From an uncultured Clostridia bacterium (GTDB lineage: Bacteria > Bacillota > Clostridia > Oscillospirales > CAG-272), in NCBI GenBank assembly GCA_947306035.1, contig CAMZFG010000094.1:1-5230 (forward strand): a stretch of DNA of 5,230 nt, written 5' to 3'. Position 1 is the stretch's first letter. Each line of letters starts with the position of its first letter. The notes under the pieces are model-generated. The model did not search any database. It had not been told where the DNA came from and was given only the letters and a program-made list of their open reading frames with translations. Shown one piece after another: positions 1-4,094 of this stretch. The translations under genes and the position numbers were made by a program.

Positions 1-116
1 ACAACGCGCGCGCCGTTCGGTTCTACCGAAAATGCGGTTTTGTGCCCGACGGCAGGGAACAGGTCTTGCACCTCGGCTCCCCTGTGACGGAGATCCGAAT
101 GATCCTGACGCGCTGA
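1..116 (+). CDS. GNAT-family N-acetyltransferase, C-terminal end (partial)
   Basis: Only the last 37 codons are present; the reading frame is open at the left edge, with the first whole codon at position 3 and the TGA stop at 114-116. The peptide begins NARAVRFYRKCGFVPDG and ends EIRMILTR. The N-x-R-A-x-x-F-Y-x-K-x-G-F segment is the usual GNAT motif B region, where the Asn and Tyr lie near acetyl-CoA and the catalytic site. A following E-x-R-M strand is the usual last beta strand. GNAT enzymes move an acetyl group from acetyl-CoA to an amine; the substrate cannot be told from this tail. It ends just before a strong bidirectional terminator and so is transcriptionally separate from the cassette. 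The family call is quite safe; the subfamily is unknown. Confidence 0.8.
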   Translation, partial: NARAVRFYRKCGFVPDGREQVLHLGSPVTEIRMILTR

Positions 117-122
117 CTGCAT

Positions 123-163
123 AAAAAGCCCCGCTGCGATCGCAGCGGGGTCTTGTTTTTTTT
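123..163. terminator. Bidirectional intrinsic terminator between GNAT gene and heparinase-like remnant
   Basis: A perfect 22-bp palindrome (129-150, arms CCCCGCTGC around GATC) is flanked by AAAAA on the left (123-127) and by TCTTG plus a T8 run on the right (156-163). In the + direction it ends the GNAT transcript, 12 bases after its stop. In the - direction it ends transcription coming out of the heparinase-like remnant, whose stop codon lies at 170-172. Confidence 0.88.
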
Positions 164-169
164 ATGCGG

Positions 170-353
170 TCAACGCCCCGCAGGGGTCAGGGTCACGCTG
201 CCGGCCGGGGCGGAGAAGGTCAGAAGCCCGCCTTCTTCGGTGGCGGTGACGGTTTGCGTCTGCGAGCCGACCCGCACGGTCCAACTGCCCGCCGCCACGC
301 CGGAGACGTAGTAGTGCAGCGTGCCCTCGCCCTCGGTCGTGAAGGACAGAGCG
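170..353 (-). pseudogene. Orphan C-terminal fragment of a heparinase-like protein
   Basis: Read on the - strand, this encodes ALSFTTEGEGTLHYYVSG and onward to SVTLTPAGR, a small beta-rich C-terminal module of about 60 residues. It is nearly the same as the last module of the - strand gene at 4095-5230. The rest of the gene is missing: upstream of about 354-375 the sequence becomes AT-rich and turns into the cassette promoter region. The frame stays open to an ATG at 455-457, but that start has no ribosome site and lies over the -10 box of the opposite promoter, so it is not believable. Codons for ECFSVEK (355-375) may still belong to the old gene. The remnant keeps its own stop and terminator. 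It differs from the intact copy at three residues (E for G, E for D, H for R) and at the last residues, so it looks like the tail of a second paralogue rather than a simple copy. Confidence 0.8.
180..353. repeat. Left copy of a 174-bp direct repeat bracketing the cassette
   Basis: Positions 180-314 are identical to 4102-4236 (135 bp). Positions 315-353 match 4237-4275 at 32 of 39 bases, and similarity then stops sharply on both sides. Both copies are in the same orientation and encode the same C-terminal protein module on the - strand. Confidence 0.93.
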
Positions 354-417
354 ATCTTTTCGACGGAGAAACACTCTTTTTGTGTTGCTGATTTTTTATA
401 TTTTTTTGATGATGTAC

Positions 418-446
418 TTGACAAGTCGACCCCCGTCGTATATAAT
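418..446 (+). promoter_or_regulatory. P1: perfect consensus sigma-A/sigma-70 promoter
   Basis: TTGACA at 418-423 and TATAAT at 441-446 are separated by exactly 17 bp, matching consensus at all twelve positions. Transcription should start near 452-455, giving a leader of about 93 nt before the helix-turn-helix gene. The -35 box sits in a hyphenated palindrome (ACTTG-A-CAAGT, 416-426). The -10 box sits in another (CGTAT-ATA-ATACG, 437-449). These could be repressor sites, possibly for the encoded helix-turn-helix protein; that part is inference. Confidence 0.85.
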
Positions 447-487
447 ACGCTTACCACATTCCGCAGAGCTTCCTTTTTGTGTAATGT

Positions 488-530
488 GACTTTCAGGCGC
501 CTGCCCTGCAGGCAAAACCAACCTGAAGTC
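488..530 (+). promoter_or_regulatory. Hairpin in the P1 leader directly before the ribosome site
   Basis: GACTTTCAGG (488-497) pairs with CCTGAAGTC (522-530) with one bulged base. Inside it, GCCTGC (499-504) pairs with GCAGGC (508-513) around a 3-nt loop. The structure ends two bases before the Shine-Dalgarno sequence. CAGGCGCCTG (494-503) is itself a palindrome and could form a competing fold. It may tune translation of the first gene; no known riboswitch class is recognised. Confidence 0.5.
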
Positions 531-531
531 G

Positions 532-539
532 AAAGGAGG
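532..539 (+). promoter_or_regulatory. Strong ribosome binding site that decides the ATG start
   Basis: AAAGGAGG lies 7 nt before ATG 547 but only 4 nt before GTG 544, so ATG 547 is the better start of the helix-turn-helix gene. Confidence 0.8.
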
Positions 540-546
540 CCGCGTG

Positions 547-954
547 ATGGAAAGACCTGATCTTGCCAACGCTGTTCGCTCGCTTCTTCGTGAAGCGAAA
601 CTTCGACACGGAACCTGGGAGAAGGTTTCGCAGATCACCGGGATCTCGCTGAAAAGCCTGTACCGGTACTGGAAACCAAAGAACGGTGCAAAACCGCTCT
701 TGCCCTCTCTGGAGACGTACGAGATACTCTGCCGGAGTGTGGGGCGTCATTGTTATCCTGAAGAGGATGACGATGACGCCTCTTTTTTTACGCGGGCTCA
801 TGACAGATACGGCGGGATGAGGATAGTGTCATATCTGTCCACTTGCCGGCTCGACGCGGGCATGTTACAATTAATACAGTTCCGAAGCCGAAAACGGAAA
901 CGACGCAACGGAGCCATGCAACGAAAGGAGTTTTACACGATTGGACCATTTTGA
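547..954 (+). CDS. Small helix-turn-helix (XRE-like) regulator with a terminator inside its frame
   Basis: The frame encodes 135 residues from ATG 547. Residues 1-66 look like a real domain: an opening helix (DLANAVRSLLREAK), then TWEKVSQITGISLKSLYRYW (23-42), a helix-turn-helix of the XRE or Cro/CI kind, then PSLETYEILCRSVG (53-66). An acidic patch EEDDDD follows (72-77). The remaining residues (about 82-135) do not look like protein. They run through an inverted repeat, a promoter and the next gene's ribosome site, and the frame ends 14 bases inside the next gene. An intrinsic terminator at 743-789 covers codons 66-81, so most P1 transcripts should end without an in-frame stop, leaving a product of about 80 residues on a non-stop mRNA. 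The likely role is control of P1 and/or the second promoter. The gene could instead have lost its stop: a one-base loss in the T7 run at 783-789 would give a stop at 818-820. The HTH call is fairly safe; targets are unknown. Confidence 0.7.
   Translation: MERPDLANAVRSLLREAKLRHGTWEKVSQITGISLKSLYRYWKPKNGAKPLLPSLETYEILCRSVGRHCYPEEDDDDASFFTRAHDRYGGMRIVSYLSTCRLDAGMLQLIQFRSRKRKRRNGAMQRKEFYTIGPF
743..789 (+). terminator. Intrinsic terminator inside the helix-turn-helix reading frame
   Basis: GGCGTCATTGTTATCC (743-758) pairs with GGATGACGATGACGCC (765-780) over 16 base pairs, two of them G-U wobbles, around a 6-nt TGAAGA loop. TC and a T7 run (783-789) follow at once. This is a standard rho-independent terminator for + strand transcription. 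It lies before any in-frame stop of the gene it interrupts and upstream of a second promoter, so it separates P1 transcripts from the protease operon. Confidence 0.85.
802..839. promoter_or_regulatory. Inverted repeat next to P2, candidate operator
   Basis: GACAGATA (802-809) and TATCTGTC (832-839) form perfect 8-bp arms separated by 22 bp. A second, overlapping pair, ATGACA (800-805) and TGTCAT (827-832), is also present. The right arm ends 3 bp before the -35 box of P2. A dimeric DNA-binding protein, such as the upstream helix-turn-helix product, could bind here. The sequence supports the symmetry; the binding is inference. Confidence 0.5.
843..871 (+). promoter_or_regulatory. P2: extended -10 promoter for the protease operon
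   Basis: TTGCCG (843-848), a 17-bp spacer and TACAAT (866-871) with TG at 863-864 make an extended -10 promoter. The start is expected near 877-880, giving a leader of about 62 nt before TTG 941. It lies just downstream of the intra-frame terminator and the inverted repeat, so the protease operon can be regulated apart from P1. Confidence 0.65.
924..930 (+). promoter_or_regulatory. Ribosome binding site supporting a TTG start
   Basis: AAAGGAG ends 10 nt before TTG 941. The next ATG in frame (1037) has no such site and would remove the conserved start of the AAA+ domain, so the TTG is the likely start. Confidence 0.75.
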
Positions 955-2332
955 AAAAATCGCCGGATACGCGAGCGAGAAGAAAAGTTTGAAGGAGTTG
1001 GCGCTGCTGTTCCGCCGCCACAGGGAACTGGCAGACATGGGCATTCGGCTGCCGCGCGGTCTTCTGATCAGCGGCGAGCCCGGTGTGGGCAAAACGATCA
1101 TGGCCGAGGCGCTGATCGCCGATGCAGGTGTGCCGTGCATCAGAGTTTCGGCCGCCGAGATCGTCGACGAAGAAGCGTTTTCGCCCTATCTGGAAAGCAA
1201 GTTTGAAGAAGCCGCCGCCGGCGCTCCCGCCATCGTGTTCATGGACGAACTGGATAAACTGGTGGGCGGGGCCGACCAATACAATTCCGGCCGCTTCAAT
1301 TTGGCCAGCACCCGTCAGCTCTTGCAGGTCATGAACGATCATCGCGACGACGGCATCACGGTCGTGGCCACGGTCAACGATTTGAACATGATCTGCAGTG
1401 CGCTGAAACGCAGCGGACGTTTTGATCGGATCCTGGAGATCAGGTTGCCCACGTCTGACGACCGCCGGGAGATCATTCGCTACTACATGGCGGGAAAAGC
1501 CGCAGACAATTCTGTGGACGTGGAAATGTTCACCAAGATGTCGTCCGGCATGAGCGGGGCGGATATCGAGTGCCTCTTCAATGAGGCCGGCATACACGCG
1601 GTGCTGGAAAAGCACGGCGCTATCAGCCAGCAGGACATTGACTTTGCGGTGGAGCAAAAATTGTTTCACGGTACGCCGCGCGAGACGGCCATGAGCAGTT
1701 TCAAACGGGAATTGATCGCCGCGCATGAGGCCGGACATCTGGTGGCCGGATTGCTGACAGACCCCGACAGTGTTGTCGATGCCGCCATTTTGCCGCAAGG
1801 CAACAGCGAAGGGCATGTGAGCATGACGATCGACTGCGACGAACCCGCTACGCTCGCGCGGATGCAAGACCGCATCGTTGTAGCTTTGGCCGGTAAGGCG
1901 AGCGAAGCGGTGTTTTATCCCGACAACGTCTATCTCGCGTCTTCTGACGATATCAAGATGGCGCTTGCGTTAGCAGAGCAGCTGGTGAGCACAGAAGGCG
2001 TTTTCGGGCTGCACTACTGCCTCTTTCCGTCGCAATGCAGTCCGTTTGGCGAACTTTGCGAAGACAAGCAAAAACGTATTGAGGCCAAAACCACGGAATT
2101 GGCGGAAACGTGCTACCGCAGGGCGATCGCTTTGATCAACGAGAACCGGGACCTGGTGGCATTTTTTGCCCGGATATTGGCAGAACAGTACTCGCTGACG
2201 CGTGAGGAGATCTTGCGCCTGTATCGCGAGCAGACGACCGTGACCGCATCTGCGGTCAAAACACCCGAAGAAGATATCACCATAACAATAATCGGGCCGC
2301 AAACGCTGCCCGAAAGAAAGGAGATCGCATAA
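941..2332 (+). CDS. Soluble FtsH-like AAA+ ATPase / M41 zinc metalloprotease
   Basis: The 463-residue product matches the FtsH layout from the AAA+ domain onward. Seen: FEKIAGYASEKKSLKEL at the start; Walker A GEPGVGKT (45-52); Walker B IVFMDELD (98-105); sensor-1 around TVN (144-146); the SGRFDR box with both arginine-finger candidates (R160, R163); MSGADIECLFNEA in the lid (204-216); zinc site HEAGH (262-266); LPQGNSEG (284-291); LAGKASEAV (316-324); and SSDDIKMA (334-341), where D337 should be the third zinc ligand. Such enzymes unfold proteins with ATP and cut them in a hexamer. All catalytic residues look intact. Unlike normal FtsH (about 600-650 residues with two membrane helices), it has no N-terminal anchor and should be cytosolic. 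The pore-loop F-V-G motif is not found in its usual place, which reads IVDEEAFSPY (74-83). The last 40 or so residues after the helical tail are unlike FtsH. It probably heads an operon with the next three genes. The family call is very safe; the substrate is unknown. Confidence 0.93.
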   Translation: MDHFEKIAGYASEKKSLKELALLFRRHRELADMGIRLPRGLLISGEPGVGKTIMAEALIADAGVPCIRVSAAEIVDEEAFSPYLESKFEEAAAGAPAIVFMDELDKLVGGADQYNSGRFNLASTRQLLQVMNDHRDDGITVVATVNDLNMICSALKRSGRFDRILEIRLPTSDDRREIIRYYMAGKAADNSVDVEMFTKMSSGMSGADIECLFNEAGIHAVLEKHGAISQQDIDFAVEQKLFHGTPRETAMSSFKRELIAAHEAGHLVAGLLTDPDSVVDAAILPQGNSEGHVSMTIDCDEPATLARMQDRIVVALAGKASEAVFYPDNVYLASSDDIKMALALAEQLVSTEGVFGLHYCLFPSQCSPFGELCEDKQKRIEAKTTELAETCYRRAIALINENRDLVAFFARILAEQYSLTREEILRLYREQTTVTASAVKTPEEDITITIIGPQTLPERKEIA

Positions 2333-2333
2333 T

Positions 2334-2663
2334 ATGCAAAACACGATGGAACAACTGGAGGCCCGCATTCGCGAGGGTGCTTACACGGCAGGGACCGAAG
2401 AAGAGTGGGGTGGCGCCGACGTCATTTTCACCAAGGACGCGGACCGTCCGTGCCACGCCGGAGATTTGAAAGCGGTCACTCCCTACGCCGGTCAGATCGC
2501 ACGCCTGATCGGTGATTTGAAACCTCACCTGACGTGCGACTATTTCAGCAAGTTCGCCTGCTACAGACAGATGGCCGAAGCGGTCATCGCCTGCGGCGAG
2601 AACGCCGGCGAGACCGAGGTGCTGCTGGCAGCGCTGCACGCCGTGGCAGCATTTATCAAATAA
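2334..2663 (+). CDS. Hypothetical 109-residue helical protein
   Basis: I do not recognise this family. The ATG lies one base after the protease stop (2330-2332). AAAGGAG (2317-2323), inside the protease gene, is 10 nt upstream, so the two genes are almost certainly translated together. Residues 1-45 are acidic and polar (MEQLEARIREGAYTAGTEEE, then DVIFTKDADRPCHAGDL). Residues 46-109 look like two or three amphipathic helices, with AGQIARLIGDLKPHL, FSKFACYRQMAEAVI and TEVLLAALHAVAAFIK. There is no signal peptide and no obvious membrane helix. Three cysteines (in RPCHAG, LTCDY and FACYR) plus one in IACGE show no clear zinc-finger spacing. Tight coupling to the protease suggests an adaptor, inhibitor or partner, but this is inference from position only. 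A second in-frame ATG at 2346 is a less likely start. Confidence 0.75.
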   Translation: MQNTMEQLEARIREGAYTAGTEEEWGGADVIFTKDADRPCHAGDLKAVTPYAGQIARLIGDLKPHLTCDYFSKFACYRQMAEAVIACGENAGETEVLLAALHAVAAFIK

Positions 2664-2702
2664 CCGTTCTTCCCGCGCAGGCGGGAAGCAAACGCGGTTT
2701 TT
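2662..2702 (+). terminator. Hairpin with U-tract in the 70-bp gap, possible attenuator
   Basis: CTTCCCGC (2669-2676) and GCGGGAAG (2681-2688) form a perfect 8-bp stem with a GCAG loop. An outer AACCG (2662-2666) can pair with CGGTT (2695-2699) across an internal loop, and a T5 run (2698-2702) follows. This resembles an imperfect intrinsic terminator and may lower expression of the last two genes, or act as an mRNA-stabilising hairpin. No clear promoter is seen between it and the next gene. Confidence 0.45.
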
Positions 2703-2733
2703 CGCACGGCAACATACGGAAAGGAGCGACAAA

Positions 2734-3021
2734 ATGGTCAAACGGCAAGCGGTTTTTGAAGCCATACGGCAGACATGCAGAAACGTGGAATATGAAGTAA
2801 CGGAATCAAAAAGCACCGATTCCATCTATCTGACAATCATTTGGGGCGTCGCCCGGATATGCCTGCGCTTTTCAGATCACAAAGGGAAAACCGATTTGAA
2901 GTGGTTCGATTACGCCAACCCTCGTGCTACCTATGAGCATATGGTGCAGTATATCAGAAACGGGATCGAGTTTGCAAGAAGAGCGCATATGTACCGCTGC
3001 TGGCATCGCATCGCTTCATAA
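2734..3021 (+). CDS. Hypothetical 95-residue protein
   Basis: The start is well supported: AAAGGAG (2720-2726) lies 7 nt before ATG 2734. The product is small and basic. It opens with a helix (VKRQAVFEAIRQTCRN), then has two or more likely beta strands: NVEYEVTESKSTDSIYLTII, then GVARICLRFSDHKG. It ends with a helix, TYEHMVQYIRNGIEFARRAH, and an aromatic tail. The pattern S-x-Y-(strand)-G-x-x-x-R-x-S-D-H reminds me of small proteins from plasmids and prophages that have a short beta hairpin with R-x-S-D-H; this is memory, not a search, and gives no function. It lies 28 nt before the FtsK-like gene in the same direction, so the two are probably co-transcribed. There is no signal peptide or membrane helix. 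Confidence 0.75.
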   Translation: MVKRQAVFEAIRQTCRNVEYEVTESKSTDSIYLTIIWGVARICLRFSDHKGKTDLKWFDYANPRATYEHMVQYIRNGIEFARRAHMYRCWHRIAS

Positions 3022-3036
3022 AAACACACGTATAAC

Positions 3037-3042
3037 AAGGAG
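3037..3042 (+). promoter_or_regulatory. Ribosome binding site that fixes the FtsK-like start at 3050
   Basis: AAGGAG lies 7 nt before ATG 3050. The same frame is open back to an ATG at 2924, but that start overlaps the 95-residue gene by about 100 bases and has no such site. Confidence 0.8.
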
Positions 3043-3049
3043 AATAATA

Positions 3050-3976
3050 ATGGGAAAAACCATACCGTTATCGGATATAATCGATTTCATTGCATTGGGG
3101 GAAGCGGTCTCGACCTCTGCGCTGCAGCGTCACTTTCGCATCGGATACGCGTACGCCGCGCAGATCGTGGAGTATTTGGAAAAAGAGGGCGCCGTGCATC
3201 GGAGCGAGAACGATCCTCGACCGAAGCTCGACCACGCCCGCCTGGAAGCGCTGCGCCGGCATGAGGATCACGTCTTTCATTCTCCTGCCGAAGGGCGCTC
3301 GGCAAAGCGTATGCCGGCGGGTCGCAGCACGCCGTACACGTTTTCGCTCGGCGTCAGCGACCGGGGCAGACCGGTCACGGCCGATGTGGCGAAGGTGGCG
3401 CACCTGCTGATCTCGGGAGCGGCATACGACCTTGTGGTGCGGCGCTGCCACGCGGTACACGATGCCCTGATGCAGAATGCGCCCGCCGACACCGCGTACT
3501 ATTGGATCGCGCCCGGTCAAGATGCGGAACAATACCGTGCCGCGTGGCAATTGGAAACCCCCGTTTATACCGAAAAAGCTACTGTCGGAAAGTGTTTGAG
3601 CGACCTTTGCCGGCAGATGGAAACCTTTTTCGAGTACGTACGCAGTCACGGCAACGATTTTGCGCAAAACGCTCCCCGTTTTCACACGTTTGTGTTTGTT
3701 GACTGCCAAACAACCGCATTGCTTTCGGTCAAGGCAAAACGGTTGCTTTGGTTTTTGATTGTCAAAGGTCGCGCGGCGGGCATCCACGTCGTTTTGGCGA
3801 CTACTTCTAAAAAGTCCGTTCTGTGCGATATGATACCGTCTCGGATCGTGTGCAGAACAGAGAACAGAACCGCCTCCTTTGCGTTGCTGGGTCGCCCGAA
3901 CGCAGAGACGCTGGCGGACAACGAGTTTTTCTATCTCGCCATGATCGGCAAAACGCCGATCAAGATCGTCGGCTGA
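3050..3976 (+). CDS. FtsK gamma-type winged helix fused to a degenerate FtsK/SpoIIIE motor (pseudo-ATPase)
   Basis: The 308-residue product has two parts. Residues 7-60 match the FtsK/SpoIIIE gamma domain: LSDIIDFIALGEAVSTSALQ, then RHFRIGYAYAAQIVEYLEKEGAV. In FtsK this domain reads oriented chromosome sequences. After a basic linker, residues 98-308 follow the motor core in order: FSLGVSDRGRPVTADVAKVA-HLLISGA, then VFVDC (215-219), KGRAAGIHVVLAT (239-251), IPSRIVCR (262-269), a divergent ALLGRPNAETL (278-288), then FFYL and TPIKIVG. The Walker A loop, normally GATGSGKS, is GAAYDLVVR here with no Gly-Lys-Ser. The Walker B Asp remains (D218) but the catalytic Glu is Cys (C219). ATP hydrolysis is therefore unlikely, while DNA binding may be kept. 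The domain order is also reversed: gamma normally comes after the motor. The protein ends right after the last motor strand. It may be a DNA-bound scaffold, a dominant-negative partner of host FtsK/SpoIIIE, or a decaying gene; the clean frame and good ribosome site argue against decay. Confidence 0.85.
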   Translation: MGKTIPLSDIIDFIALGEAVSTSALQRHFRIGYAYAAQIVEYLEKEGAVHRSENDPRPKLDHARLEALRRHEDHVFHSPAEGRSAKRMPAGRSTPYTFSLGVSDRGRPVTADVAKVAHLLISGAAYDLVVRRCHAVHDALMQNAPADTAYYWIAPGQDAEQYRAAWQLETPVYTEKATVGKCLSDLCRQMETFFEYVRSHGNDFAQNAPRFHTFVFVDCQTTALLSVKAKRLLWFLIVKGRAAGIHVVLATTSKKSVLCDMIPSRIVCRTENRTASFALLGRPNAETLADNEFFYLAMIGKTPIKIVG

Positions 3977-4044
3977 CGTACCTTGCCCACCGAACTCGCC
4001 GCTTGCGAGCGAGGCCGAATGGTTTGCGCGGGCTTTTGAACGTT
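3977..4044 (+). other. Short gap with no supported gene
   Basis: I see no complete gene here. A short frame (about 4000-4044) reads LASEAEWFARAFER then TAA and would join the FtsK-like frame by a +1 shift near its stop. It could be a lost tail of that gene or of a deleted neighbour. CTCGC/GCGAG (3995-3999/4005-4009) is only a weak hairpin. Confidence 0.3.
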
Positions 4045-4082
4045 AAAAAAGCGGGCGTTCCCACGTGGGAACGCCCGCTTTT
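4045..4082. terminator. Bidirectional intrinsic terminator between the cassette and the heparinase-like gene
   Basis: Positions 4047-4082 form a perfect 36-bp palindrome centred on CACGTG, with stem GCGGGCGTTCCC (4051-4062) paired to GGGAACGCCCGC (4067-4078). Six A bases at 4045-4050 give a U6 tract for - strand transcripts of the heparinase-like gene, whose stop is at 4095-4097. On the + strand only T4 follows the stem. It should stop both converging transcripts. Confidence 0.9.
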
Positions 4083-4094
4083 CGTTTGAAACGA

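Noticed and set aside
354..457. N-terminal part of a small - strand gene starting at 457 over the heparinase-like tail
   Set aside because: Its start lies on the -10 region of P1, no Shine-Dalgarno is seen, and the extra residues are low-complexity products of an AT-rich promoter stretch.
788..1867. A 359-codon open frame on the - strand opposite the FtsH-like gene
   Set aside because: It mirrors a gene with unmistakable AAA+/M41 motifs on the + strand, has no recognisable domain of its own and no ribosome site. It is a high-GC antisense shadow.
2924..3049. Longer N-terminus of the FtsK-like protein from ATG 2924
   Set aside because: It overlaps the 95-residue gene in another frame, lacks a ribosome site and adds sequence unlike any domain; ATG 3050 has AAGGAG at 7 nt.
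3068..3787. A 239-codon open frame on the - strand opposite the FtsK-like gene
   Set aside because: The + strand frame carries the gamma and motor signatures in order. The - strand product is rich in Arg and Val with no recognisable motif and has no good start signal.
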